Shown: positions 54,916 through 63,459 of the stretch, in pieces
How the letters are laid out: the number at the start of each line of letters is the position of its first letter
Numbering within the stretch: the stretch's first letter is position 1
Assembly (NCBI RefSeq): GCF_947090785.1
Contig: NZ_OX352320.1
Location: forward strand, 4,081,001 to 4,145,000
DNA length: 64,000 nt
From: Rheinheimera sp. MM224
GTDB lineage: Bacteria; Pseudomonadota; Gammaproteobacteria; Enterobacterales; Alteromonadaceae
Reading direction: 5' to 3'
Made by a program: the position numbers and the translations under genes
Notes under the pieces: model-generated
The model's input: the letters and a program-made list of their open reading frames with translations, nothing else
What the model was told of the DNA's origin: nothing
Databases searched by the model: none

Positions 54916-55503
54916 ATGGATATTTGGTCTCAAGATAAGTTAATTTTATTCATTGCGTTCGTGGTTCCTGGTTTTATAGCACTCAAAGTTTACGAATTAT
55001 TTTCCCCTACAAAAGAACGAGACACATCAAAACAGTTGATAGATGTGGTGTCATATAGTTGTTTTAATTATGCGGTGATGTTTTGGCCCTTAACAATAGT
55101 CGAAAGTACTGGATTTAAGCTGAATTGCCCAAAGACATATTATTTAACCTATTTTTTGGCGCTTTTTGTGATTCCAGCTCTATTGGCTTTTGGTTTGAAT
55201 CAGCTGAGGAAAGCACAGTGGATACAGAGATTTTTGCCGCATCCAACACAAAAACCATGGGATTTCGTGTTTTCACAAAGGGAGACTTATTGGGTCCGAG
55301 TGACTCTAAAAAATGGCACCGTTATCGGTGGACTGTTTGGAGCACGCTCATTTGCATCAAGTGCTCCAGCTGAAGAGCAAATTTACCTGGAACAACATTG
55401 GGTCTTGAATAAAAACGAAGGATTTAAACGACCAGTTGAAGAAACTGCGGGGATAATTATACTAGCAGCTGAAATAGCCACTGTTGAATTATTAAACAGT
55501 TAG
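54916..55503 (+). CDS. DUF6338 family membrane protein
   Basis: A 195-residue protein with three membrane helices (about residues 8-25, 45-62 and 75-97) and a cytosolic beta-rich tail. The typical DUF6338 pattern is clear: PHPTQKPWDFVFSQRETYWV, TLKNGTVIGGLFGARSFASS and AEEQIYLEQHW. The family has no known function but is common in defence and restriction islands. The next gene encodes a 53-residue proline- and lysine-rich protein, its usual companion. Confidence 0.75.
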   Translation: MDIWSQDKLILFIAFVVPGFIALKVYELFSPTKERDTSKQLIDVVSYSCFNYAVMFWPLTIVESTGFKLNCPKTYYLTYFLALFVIPALLAFGLNQLRKAQWIQRFLPHPTQKPWDFVFSQRETYWVRVTLKNGTVIGGLFGARSFASSAPAEEQIYLEQHWVLNKNEGFKRPVEETAGIIILAAEIATVELLNS

Positions 55504-55533
55504 GATGATTGATATCACACAAGGAAAAACATC

Positions 55534-55695
55534 ATGAGTCAAGAAAGTGAGCAAACGAAGCAAAAAAACGTTTACTCTCCTGAGGGGTTCAGTCCAAAGC
55601 CGCAAGCTCAACGCCCAGCAGATTTCGTAGCGATCGGTGGACATCAACCCGCACAGAAAAGTACTAAGCCTAAGAATCCACCAAAAGGTAAGTAA
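55534..55695 (+). CDS. small proline-rich protein, companion of DUF6338
   Basis: A 53-residue protein, MSQESEQTKQKNVYSPEGFS at the start and KSTKPKNPPKGK at the end, highly charged and probably disordered. AAGGAAAAAC provides a ribosome site 6 bases before the ATG, and the gene lies 30 bases after DUF6338. Similar short proteins (YxPxGF...P motif, lysine-rich end) are found next to DUF6338 genes as I recall, so I regard it as real. Confidence 0.6.
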   Translation: MSQESEQTKQKNVYSPEGFSPKPQAQRPADFVAIGGHQPAQKSTKPKNPPKGK

Positions 55696-55861
55696 CTACT
55701 TGTTGGGTCAAAATAACAATACTGTGGTGGCACATACAGTCGGAGGTTTATCAACCAGACTGATTTAACAGTCGGGTGACTAAGTAGTTCTGGTATATGG
55801 AAGAGCGCATGTTTGAACATAGTGAATTGAGTTGGATTAGTGAAAAGGGGATTTTTAAAGC

Positions 55862-56314
55862 ATGACTCCGTATATTGCAGAGTGCTCTCAGCGCGCTCAA
55901 AAATCGATTAACGAATTAAAAAATGCCGGTTTAGAAGCGGATTTACTTGAAATAAGCAGCGACGTTTGGGGGTTAATACAGATGGGTGGTTTTAACCACT
56001 TTCCTGGAAGAGATGTATTCGCTGGATTGCCTGTAAAATTGGTAAATTCGCCGCAGAACTACATAAAAGCATTGTCTACACCGGACTTACTATCGTGGAC
56101 AGTTTACTACGATACGCCACAATTCCCAGGTAAGTTTTTCGCTATTGAGTTTAAGGGGGGTGTTACGACTTACGAAAGTTTTGATAGCATCAATTTTGAA
56201 AATGTCCGGCAATGGGTTTTAGATAGGGCCGCTCTTATTGGAAGACGGGAACAATTGACTCAGTATGGCAGGCAAGAGTCTAACAATCCGCAAATATATT
56301 GTTCATTTATGTAG
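55862..56314 (+). CDS. hypothetical protein
   Basis: A 150-residue protein, MTPYIAECSQRAQKSINELK at the start, then WGLIQMGGFNHFPGRDVFAG and WTVYYDTPQFPGKFFAIEFK. It is soluble and I do not recognise a family. It stands alone before the transposition operon, and converges with it. The region 56315-56545 that follows holds no supported gene. Confidence 0.5.
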   Translation: MTPYIAECSQRAQKSINELKNAGLEADLLEISSDVWGLIQMGGFNHFPGRDVFAGLPVKLVNSPQNYIKALSTPDLLSWTVYYDTPQFPGKFFAIEFKGGVTTYESFDSINFENVRQWVLDRAALIGRREQLTQYGRQESNNPQIYCSFM

Positions 56315-56545
56315 GAGTCAGCCAAGGAGTCCATGTTGGATGCTAAAACATGATGCAGCTTGCAACTGTGTTCATGCTCAATCTTTGTTTATGACTCAAG
56401 CTCTCTGTAATATGAGGCCGAATAATTTACCCGCGCCTAAGCCAGTAACGCTCCAGAGAAAGTGAGCACAGTCTGCAACTGGGGCATTGTTTATCACGCA
56501 TTGTGATACACAGGCAGATGTGTCCCATATCCGCGATCATTTCAA

Positions 56546-58102
56546 TTATTGGTCAATCAACTTTAAGTAATGTCCTACAGCTCCACATGAAAGTGGCTGT
56601 GCACAGTTCCGTCCAGAGAATACAAATTTATTGCTATTACTCAATGAAACCCAGCGGTTAAAATGTTCCAAGAAAGCCCCATCAAGGCGAACGTCGATTG
56701 AGTCTGGCCACAGAACTAAGCCGTTTACTTCAATACGTACTTCCTCAACAAGCAAGGTCAGTACATATTTAAGCGGAATTTGATACAGGTCAGCTATCAG
56801 CTTTGCAAGCAATGCTTGAGCACAGCGAGGATCATCAATCTGCATTAAACGATGAAAAATAGTCTGAGTTCGTCGAACCAGTTCTCGGTCCTTTTTATTA
56901 ATCGGCATGGGTGCCTTATGATGCAACTTAAGCTCAATCCCATGGAAAGTACTCAAAAATTGCGCGAATGAGCTCAAACTTGCGATTTGTCCCCGACGTC
57001 GCTTTAAGTAGCTATCCATGTCTTTCTGCGTAATATCCTCTGGACTAATTACGTTTATTGTAGATAGAAAATTTGCAGCGGCTTTTTGGTACATTCGTAC
57101 AGTATTACTTTTTAAGGGAGGCTCTCGCTCCATTAATTGGGCGATGTAGGCTTGCAGAATGGGAAACCACGCTGCGCTGTGGTGGTGGCCTGTAAGCTGT
57201 GAAATTCGCCGGTTTTCGATCATTTCTTCAAGCCTTTCGTGGTCCCAGTGCAACGCTTTTTGCTCACAGAAAAATTTGATTACTAAATACCCACGCCTTA
57301 AACCCTCGCCTCCAAATATCTCAAAAAGTCGGCTTTGATTCAGTTCTTCCAGGGAGCTGCAGGAGCGATCAATTTCAGCAAAGAACACCCCATATCTATC
57401 TATACGCTTCGTTATGTTATCTGCAATGTTTAAACCATCCCAAGCGAAGAATGCTTCAAAAAGAGATCTGACCCAAGGTTGCTCTATTAACTCAATATTG
57501 AGCCTCATCCTCTTCTTGGCTCGTTCTGCAAGTTCACAAATGCGGCAAGTCGAGTGACCAAGCAATGTTGAGCCGCATGTCTGGCACAACCGATGTATAT
57601 CAGAACTATCAGCACATCGGGCGCATACAGGCTTCTGTTGTTCGTTAAAATGGAGAACATTACGGTATCGCCGACAAATACAGCATGTTCTGTGATCACT
57701 GTTCCGACAGCGATCACACACGGGCTGGTTAAATCCCTTAGTCAATGCTCGGCTTACCCGTTTTGACAACTTGCCACATTCTGCACATGGCGTTGGCTCC
57801 GTAAAATATATGACGCAAACAGCGCAGACTGCATGTCCATTGACTATTTTTGCTGCTTTCAGTACAGGTCGATTGCATCGGGGGCAGCGTCGGTCTTTTC
57901 GCTTACACAATGAGCATTTAGGATTGGCGTCGCCTTTAAGAACACGAGCCAGCTTTCCACAAAGAGTGCATTCAGCAGGCTTAAACTCACGGCTATAGCA
58001 AGTGCGACAGTATGTATGACCTTTCTCTATCCGACCGGCTTTATCCATTAAGCGCCCACACTCATCACAACGACGAATTTGTGCAGCCTCGCCGGTACTC
58101 AT
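56546..58102 (-). CDS. tnsF: TnsF target selector: zinc-ribbon array plus inactivated tyrosine recombinase
   Basis: A 518-residue protein. Residues 12-190 contain twelve C-x2-C pairs (CDEC, CRTC, CTLC, CSLC, CPRC, CAVC and more), enough for six zinc ribbons. The rest looks like a XerC/D-type recombinase: a core-binding helical domain (KSNTVRMYQKAAANFLSTI, DMDSYLKRRRGQIA) and a catalytic-fold relic that lacks the arginine, HxxR and tyrosine (end: GRNCAQPLSCGAVGHYLKL). TnsF of Tn6022-like elements has an inactivated recombinase domain and directs insertion to comM, where this element sits. It is last in the operon, overlapping tniQ by 4 bases. Confidence 0.85.
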   Translation of the reverse strand: MSTGEAAQIRRCDECGRLMDKAGRIEKGHTYCRTCYSREFKPAECTLCGKLARVLKGDANPKCSLCKRKDRRCPRCNRPVLKAAKIVNGHAVCAVCVIYFTEPTPCAECGKLSKRVSRALTKGFNQPVCDRCRNSDHRTCCICRRYRNVLHFNEQQKPVCARCADSSDIHRLCQTCGSTLLGHSTCRICELAERAKKRMRLNIELIEQPWVRSLFEAFFAWDGLNIADNITKRIDRYGVFFAEIDRSCSSLEELNQSRLFEIFGGEGLRRGYLVIKFFCEQKALHWDHERLEEMIENRRISQLTGHHHSAAWFPILQAYIAQLMEREPPLKSNTVRMYQKAAANFLSTINVISPEDITQKDMDSYLKRRRGQIASLSSFAQFLSTFHGIELKLHHKAPMPINKKDRELVRRTQTIFHRLMQIDDPRCAQALLAKLIADLYQIPLKYVLTLLVEEVRIEVNGLVLWPDSIDVRLDGAFLEHFNRWVSLSNSNKFVFSGRNCAQPLSCGAVGHYLKLIDQ

Positions 58103-59175
58103 TTGAGTAACGCCAATGCAAGTAATCGTTTTGCTCTGAGCTTGCGGTATGCTTTTCTATCAATTCGCTTTAACCGAAGTAGCTCTTCATCAAAAACTTT
58201 GGGTTCATATCGTCTATTTCGACTGGAGCCAGGTTTTAAACGCTGTATTTCCTCTCGCAGCCCTTTAGGTTGCCTCAATCGAGTAAACGTCTTTTGGCTA
58301 ATACCGGCAGCCTCAGCCCCTAAATGGAAGGATGCTGGCCAATCGGATATCCAAACGCTCAGCAGCTCCAGAAGTAAAAAACGCTCAGGCCATCGAGCAT
58401 GTTCAAATTGAAGGCGATCATGTGGTAACCAGGCAGTCTCAGGCAGGTTAAATGCGTCTCTTATTGCTGCATACGAAATCCGAACCGTTAATACAGACAA
58501 CAGACTACGGATAGCTGCAAATAATGCAGTCCCATGAAATGGGCCAATGTGCTCTGCAGTTGATGGCGTTAGCAAATTATTCAAAAGCAGCTTCTGCAAG
58601 TCCAGAAGTCGCTCTGAACAACTATTTTCTGTCATTGTGTTATGCAGACACGAATCACATTGATGGCAGTAGCGTGCATCTAAACGAAGAGAACGGTGGG
58701 GAATGACTGGGCTGCCACATGCAGGGCAACAATCTATGAGCGGGATACCATGCTCAGGACAGTATAAAACAAAGCCCAAACGCCATATACGTCGAAACCA
58801 ATATGGATGGTTTGAAAGACATTCAGGACAGAACTGCAGTCCATGCCGTCGTCTGGTCCGGTGGTACACACTGGCAGAAAGAAGCAGAGAGGTATCTCCA
58901 TAGCGTGAAGTACTCCCCAGGGACTGCCGAAAAGGAATGAGAGTGCTCGTGGCCAAAACCTCTGTTGACACACCAGCCAACTCAGAAACCTCACATAGCC
59001 ACTCTCGATCTGCAGATCTATCGCAATCGCGATCCCATAATGCTCTACCTGGCCAAAAGTAATTCATAAACAGGTAGGGGGTGGTTCCATGAGCATGGGC
59101 ATTGCGGATAAGAAAAGACGAAAGCAATTCATCAGGCTGAAGCTCTACCCTGAAAGGCCATTCTTCAAACTTCAT
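58099..59175 (-). CDS. tniQ: TniQ/TnsD-family target-selection protein
   Basis: This 358-residue protein has the TniQ domain at the start (LQPDELLSSFLIRNAHAHG) and zinc fingers (FCPECLSNHPYWFRRIWRLG, LYCPEHGIPLIDCCPACG, then YCHQCDSC). TniQ proteins bridge a target-binding factor and the TnsC filament. At this length it is shorter than Tn7 TnsD (508 residues) and probably works with TnsF rather than reading DNA alone. It is the fourth gene of the operon. Confidence 0.85.
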   Translation of the reverse strand: MKFEEWPFRVELQPDELLSSFLIRNAHAHGTTPYLFMNYFWPGRALWDRDCDRSADREWLCEVSELAGVSTEVLATSTLIPFRQSLGSTSRYGDTSLLLSASVYHRTRRRHGLQFCPECLSNHPYWFRRIWRLGFVLYCPEHGIPLIDCCPACGSPVIPHRSLRLDARYCHQCDSCLHNTMTENSCSERLLDLQKLLLNNLLTPSTAEHIGPFHGTALFAAIRSLLSVLTVRISYAAIRDAFNLPETAWLPHDRLQFEHARWPERFLLLELLSVWISDWPASFHLGAEAAGISQKTFTRLRQPKGLREEIQRLKPGSSRNRRYEPKVFDEELLRLKRIDRKAYRKLRAKRLLALALLK

Positions 59176-60062
59176 AGCAGCTGCGCTTGCTTACCGTAAT
59201 CAGAAAGTTTAACCCAATCGATTTGGTTAATCGTCTTGAGTGTAATGCGCTCGCTTCGGTCTCTAATCGATTGGGCTGTGGCTCGTTTTAGAATTCTGGA
59301 TAGTCCTCCAATTGTTCCTCCACTCATCCCATGGAGTTTGATTGCAATGTCACGGTCAATCAAATTAGAGGGATTGGCTAATGGCAGTAATCGCTCAAAG
59401 CTGGCGAGTAGTCGAAGAAATTCTGCATTGAGCTGCCAACGTGGTAACCCGAAGGGTTCAAATCGACTGGAGAGCTGCGGATCCGTGTGCAATGCACGAA
59501 TCGCGTCTCTGGTGCCTACAGAAACGATTGGGAGCTTTAGGTCATTACTCAAGTTTTTTAAAACACCCAAAAACTGACGCTGCTGCCTTGCATGCCCATA
59601 CAGTACATTATGGATCTCGTCGATGACCAACATCTTGCATCTGACATAAGTGAGAATCGAGTGGGCTTGGTTTTTTTTACGCTGGACAGGATCTGAATCT
59701 CTGTGTGCAATACGCAAAGCTAACAGCAACTCCGTCCAAAACCGTGATTCATTAGGTTCTGAGGGCATCCCCATAACAACAACCGGCATCAAGGGTTCGC
59801 CACCACCTGCAGCGGTAACTGGATGAAGTTCTCGAAATCTATCAATGATCGTCGTTTTGCCATTGCCACTTTCACCAACAAGCAGAAGATTCGGCATTCG
59901 AACCGTTCTAGGATGTGAAAGGAGATCTGAGAGCGTATTAATGGCTTCCTGAGCTCTGGTGTAACCAATCCATCTATCCTGGTGAGCAAAAGCAATACGT
60001 TCTTCCATCGGCAGAGTCATTGCGTTCCAAACAATCGGTTCCAAATGTTCGAATTGACTCAT
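59172..60062 (-). CDS. tnsC: TnsC/TniB AAA+ transposition regulator
   Basis: A 296-residue AAA+ ATPase with Walker A GESGNGKTTI (about residues 63-72), Walker B MLVIDEIHNVLYG and sensor-1 LPIVSVGTRDA. It forms filaments on target DNA and activates the transposase. It is TniB-sized, about half of Tn7 TnsC. It overlaps both neighbours by 4 bases. Confidence 0.92.
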   Translation of the reverse strand: MSQFEHLEPIVWNAMTLPMEERIAFAHQDRWIGYTRAQEAINTLSDLLSHPRTVRMPNLLLVGESGNGKTTIIDRFRELHPVTAAGGGEPLMPVVVMGMPSEPNESRFWTELLLALRIAHRDSDPVQRKKNQAHSILTYVRCKMLVIDEIHNVLYGHARQQRQFLGVLKNLSNDLKLPIVSVGTRDAIRALHTDPQLSSRFEPFGLPRWQLNAEFLRLLASFERLLPLANPSNLIDRDIAIKLHGMSGGTIGGLSRILKRATAQSIRDRSERITLKTINQIDWVKLSDYGKQAQLL

Positions 60063-62005
60063 GATTTAACCCTAAGATCATCAAATGGCTGAATGGGCAT
60101 AGAGAAAATATCATCTGAGCTGAAGCTCGTTTGAGATTGCTCTTTCGTGTGTATCTGGTCCTGTGCAGCAGGTTCAGTTGTAGCTGCGTTCAGGGTTTTA
60201 TCCTCACGGGCCTTCGCCTTCTGATGTGTGGTATTCATACGGTGGATCTGGCGTCTTGCTGCTTTTGTCTTCGTAATGGCAGCTTCTACACGCTCACGCA
60301 TTCGGCCAACAGCCTCAAATATGGCCTCTTCGTCTACATGCGCCTGTCCTTCCTCTTTTAATCGCTGCTGTGCAGCTCTAAGCTCCCACACACTAATTGG
60401 AGGGTGAGCGGCATTACGATAAGGGATTTCGTAGTACTGATTGGCGTCAGGATCAAAGAAATAGACAACGCTTATATCGCGGGGGTCTCTGCGTAAAATA
60501 AACTTCCGCTTAGCTTTGGACTGATTCAAATCTTGGGCATTAATCCAAGGATTCAAAACTTCGTGATAATAATAGATATCATCAATGACGACCCCGTAAG
60601 GCTGGACGGTGCGCTCTACAAACGGTAAAAAATCTAAGCACAGGCGTTGAGGATCTGCAGGAATATCGGGAATACCTTTTCCTGGACGGGACATGTCACC
60701 AAGTAACCCAATTTCCCACTGCCTACGTGGAGGTGCATTCAATTCAGAGTGTCTTCGCTGATGATAAACGTTAACAATGAAGTCTACCAAACGTTGCTCA
60801 AACTCCTTTAGGGTCAGGGCTGATTCTTTCTCTGAATCATATCCTTTTCGCTCTCTAGGCGAAGAAAATGTTGCACCAGGTAATGTTCTGATCTCTCCCG
60901 CGCTCGTGCCCATGAGCCTTTCGATATGCCCTCCATAATGAGGCACTTTTACCGGACGCATCTGCAGATCAATAGCATATTGCTCACAAGCTCTAGACAG
61001 CATTGAGCCTCGAAATTCTTTTGCATTGTCACAATGGACTATCCCCATTTTCCCCCAAACAGGCCAATCACCAGGGATATCCAAATCGACTAAATACTCG
61101 TTCTTTGGCAGCATGGCTCGGGCTAGGCACATCCCTACCGCAATAGCGCTTGGCTTCTCCATCGAGACATAACACCCTACGACCATCCTGCTAAAGATAT
61201 CAATCGCCAACGTAATCGTTGGGCGCCCCATTGGTAGGCGAGTAATTTCTTCAACAACGATGATGTCAGCCTCAGTGTGATCAATCTGAATCACAGCCAA
61301 TGGCGTTTCAGCGCCAGGGAAGCTCCCCATTATTGGCTCAAACTGATTGCGAGCTTTCTCAGCCATGCCTCGACGGCGCAGAGACATGGCCTGTGGAAGC
61401 TCACGTAAGCGATTCCTAACGGTATTTGGATGTGGGGCTTCAATCCCTGCTTTCTTGCAGAGATAAGCGACATGGTTAACAACATCTTGGGGTTTCTGAC
61501 GCTGCTTACTTAGATAAATATCATTGATGGCCACTTCAATGACTTTTTCGATGGTGGCTTGCAGTTGTCTTGAGCCCCGCTTAGGGCCTCTTTTTTGCGG
61601 AATGAGTGCGGACAAATGCCCAGCATCATTAAAAGTACGCAGCCATTCATAAACCGTGGCAGTGTTGACACCAGCACCTGCAGCAACTTGAGTTACTTTT
61701 TCTCGCGTCCGGTCAAGATCATTCAGCAATGGCTTTATGACTTGAAAGCGTCGTTGTGCTTCCGCCCAATCCTCATCTGAAATATCACAGATATCGCGAC
61801 CAATTATAGAGTTGGCATCCACATCCTGCGGGTTTTCTGGAGGAAGTGGCCGAAGCCTGTCTACACGCAGCCGCTCTGTTTGTTTAGTCTCCAGATCGTC
61901 GGCTAAGACGCTGTCCATACCCAATAAATGAGTTATTTTGTAGCGTCTGCCTTCGGCGAAAACTACTGAGCCAGGTTTTACTGAAAGAAAAACTGAGTTA
62001 GTCAT
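60059..62005 (-). CDS. tnsB: TnsB DDE transposase
   Basis: This 648-residue Mu/TniA-type transposase joins 3' ends to the target. The DDE triad is D242 (IQIDHTE), D326 (GIVHCDNAKEF) and E362 (GGHIERLMGT). Helix-turn-helix regions that bind the ends are near residues 100-125 (VAAGAGVNTATVYEWLRTF) and 175-205. A beta-barrel and a C-terminal helical tail, which usually contacts TnsC, follow. It overlaps tnsA by 4 bases. Confidence 0.93.
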   Translation of the reverse strand: MTNSVFLSVKPGSVVFAEGRRYKITHLLGMDSVLADDLETKQTERLRVDRLRPLPPENPQDVDANSIIGRDICDISDEDWAEAQRRFQVIKPLLNDLDRTREKVTQVAAGAGVNTATVYEWLRTFNDAGHLSALIPQKRGPKRGSRQLQATIEKVIEVAINDIYLSKQRQKPQDVVNHVAYLCKKAGIEAPHPNTVRNRLRELPQAMSLRRRGMAEKARNQFEPIMGSFPGAETPLAVIQIDHTEADIIVVEEITRLPMGRPTITLAIDIFSRMVVGCYVSMEKPSAIAVGMCLARAMLPKNEYLVDLDIPGDWPVWGKMGIVHCDNAKEFRGSMLSRACEQYAIDLQMRPVKVPHYGGHIERLMGTSAGEIRTLPGATFSSPRERKGYDSEKESALTLKEFEQRLVDFIVNVYHQRRHSELNAPPRRQWEIGLLGDMSRPGKGIPDIPADPQRLCLDFLPFVERTVQPYGVVIDDIYYYHEVLNPWINAQDLNQSKAKRKFILRRDPRDISVVYFFDPDANQYYEIPYRNAAHPPISVWELRAAQQRLKEEGQAHVDEEAIFEAVGRMRERVEAAITKTKAARRQIHRMNTTHQKAKAREDKTLNAATTEPAAQDQIHTKEQSQTSFSSDDIFSMPIQPFDDLRVKS

Positions 62006-62685
62006 ACAAACCCCTCACCCGCAGTAACCCATATCGACGAGGCCATAGTCAACGGTCCTCGCAAATCAACCTGAACTCTCCTAATTGCAACCAGACGCCA
62101 TAAGGACGCCATTGCTTTCATACGATTCTCCAGAGTCCAATAGGCTGCTATTAGTAATTTTTCTGGCGTTGTTTCACCTAGGATTGCTAATGTACGAACC
62201 AAATGCTCCTCAATTGAAAAATTGGGAGTTTGATCACGGTATGTACGCAAAAATTTTGCATTAGCCAAGTATGAAGTTCCACGTATCTCAGCGTCAGTAA
62301 TAATCTTAAACTTCATGTCATTGAGCTTTGAATAACGAATTGCAGCTCTGAATTTAGGCTTTAATTTGCTCCACTCATCTTTCAGATTTGCACGATACTT
62401 AACTTCATAGATAACTCTCTCGCCGTTATCGTATCCAACTAAATAATCTGGAGTGTAGAACCTCTCACGACCTTCATCACTTTCATACGTAATCCGAACA
62501 GGTTGCTCAAAAACGTCGACTACCATCGGGTCAAAATCTAGCATGATCAAAAAATCACGTTCCAGAGACGACTCGAATGGAATTGAAATACCACCAATCG
62601 CCACTTTGCCTGTAACACTACGATGATTCATACCGATAATTCGGGCAGGCCGCCTCGAATCCAGTCGCGTGATTTTCTGTGACAT
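62002..62685 (-). CDS. tnsA: TnsA endonuclease
   Basis: A 227-residue restriction-fold endonuclease that cuts the 5' ends during Tn7-like transposition, making it cut-and-paste. The catalytic pattern is visible: PFESSLERDFLIML (E near residue 38), YTPDYLVGY (D) and VIYEVKY (E-x-K). It is the first gene of the operon, reading inwards from the right end; a TnsB-like site may overlap its first codons. Confidence 0.9.
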   Translation of the reverse strand: MSQKITRLDSRRPARIIGMNHRSVTGKVAIGGISIPFESSLERDFLIMLDFDPMVVDVFEQPVRITYESDEGRERFYTPDYLVGYDNGERVIYEVKYRANLKDEWSKLKPKFRAAIRYSKLNDMKFKIITDAEIRGTSYLANAKFLRTYRDQTPNFSIEEHLVRTLAILGETTPEKLLIAAYWTLENRMKAMASLWRLVAIRRVQVDLRGPLTMASSIWVTAGEGFV

Positions 62686-62796
62686 TTAGAACCAGTCGCC
62701 TCAACTGATGTTACCTAGTCGCTTTAATTAATGTAGCGCACTATGTAACTTATTGATCAATGGTATCTACAATCGCATAAATTAATGGAATTCACA
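62660..62796. repeat. transposon right end with terminal repeat and TnsB-site-like repeats
   Basis: The terminal repeat is 62782-62796 and differs from the left end by one base in 15. Read inwards on the minus strand, related sites have their GCGA-containing cores at 62771-62777 (TGCGATT), 62717-62723 (AGCGACT), 62694-62700 (GGCGACT) and perhaps 62663-62669 (CGCGACT). The right end thus has three or four sites against two at the left, an asymmetry as in Tn7. Confidence 0.72.
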
Positions 62797-62801
62797 GGTG
62801 G
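62797..62801. repeat. 5-bp target-site duplication, right copy (ggtgg)
   Basis: The second copy of the target duplication, matching 44785-44789. The host comM frame resumes with it: ggt ggt tcg gtg would code GGSV in the intact gene. Confidence 0.95.
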
Positions 62802-63459
62802 TTCGGTGCCTCGTCCCGGAGAAATATCTTTAGCTCACAGTGGCATTTTATTTTTGGATGAAGTGCCAGAGTTTCCGCGCACAGTGCTTGAGTCGTTACG
62901 CCAACCTCTGGAAAGTGGCAAAGTGTTTATTTCCAGAGCAGCGCGGCAGGCCGAATTTCCAGCCTGCTTTCAATTGGTCGTTGCATTGAACCCAAGCCCT
63001 TCAGGGCATCATAAAGATGGCCGCTCCAGTCCTGATCAAATCCGCCGCTATTTAAGCCGCTTATCTGGTCCTTTTCTTGACCGGATTGAATTACAGGTAG
63101 AAGTCCCTTTATTGCCCAAAGGCAGTTTAAGCCAGCAGAAAAATGAAGAGTCCAGTGCGCAAGTAAGACAAAGGGTCCACTCTGCCAGAGTTATACAATG
63201 GCAACGACAAGGCAAAGCCAATGCGCGTTTAAACCTGACTGAACTGGAGCAACATTGTTATTTAACGCCAGCAGATGCCTACTACTTTGAAAGCTGTCTG
63301 ACCCAGCTGAAACTTTCAGCACGCAGTTATCATAAGTTGCTCAAAGTAGCGCGAACTCTGGCCGACTTAGCGCAGCGGCCTCAGATTGAGCGCCATGATT
63401 TACTCGAAGCCTTAAGCTACCGTTCTTTTGACCGCTTACTTAACTATTTGCAATCCTAA
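62802..63459 (+). pseudogene. comM: comM, 3' fragment
   Basis: The C-terminal 219 codons of ComM, from SVPRPGEISLAHSG through Walker B GILFLDEVPEF, the arginine-rich sensor region ISRAARQAEFPACFQLVVALNPSPSGHHK and the C-terminal YHKLLKVARTLADL helix. A start codon inside the transposon end (62785) could give a short protein, MEFTGGSVPRPG, but without Walker A it should not function. It overlaps the convergent transporter gene by 3 bases. Confidence 0.95.

Larger units (their letters stand above)
44790..62796. mobile_element. Tn7-like transposon of the Tn6022/AbaR comM-targeting type, 18,007 bp
   Basis: Both ends read TGTGAATTCCA towards the inside. At the right lie tnsA, tnsB, tnsC, tniQ and tnsF as a minus-strand operon. 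A TnsE-like gene is the first one inside the left end, and between them are about 10 kb of cargo. The 5-bp duplication is intact, every transposition gene has a full frame and the ends match closely, so insertion looks recent and the element may still move. Cargo genes are visibly more AT-rich than the host. There is no Cas protein or CRISPR array. Members of this family are known to insert into comM at the same VGGG codons, including AbaR islands of Acinetobacter. Confidence 0.95.

Noticed and set aside
56265..56465. 66-residue frame after the hypothetical gene at 55862
   Set aside because: It overlaps that gene in another frame, has no ribosome site and no recognisable features.
44790..62796. 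CRISPR-associated transposon
   Set aside because: Tn7-like genes are present but there is no Cas protein, no repeat-spacer array, and a TnsF-type selector explains the site.
44790..62796. Antibiotic or metal resistance island of the AbaR type
   Set aside because: The insertion site and transposition genes agree, but no resistance gene can be seen in the cargo.
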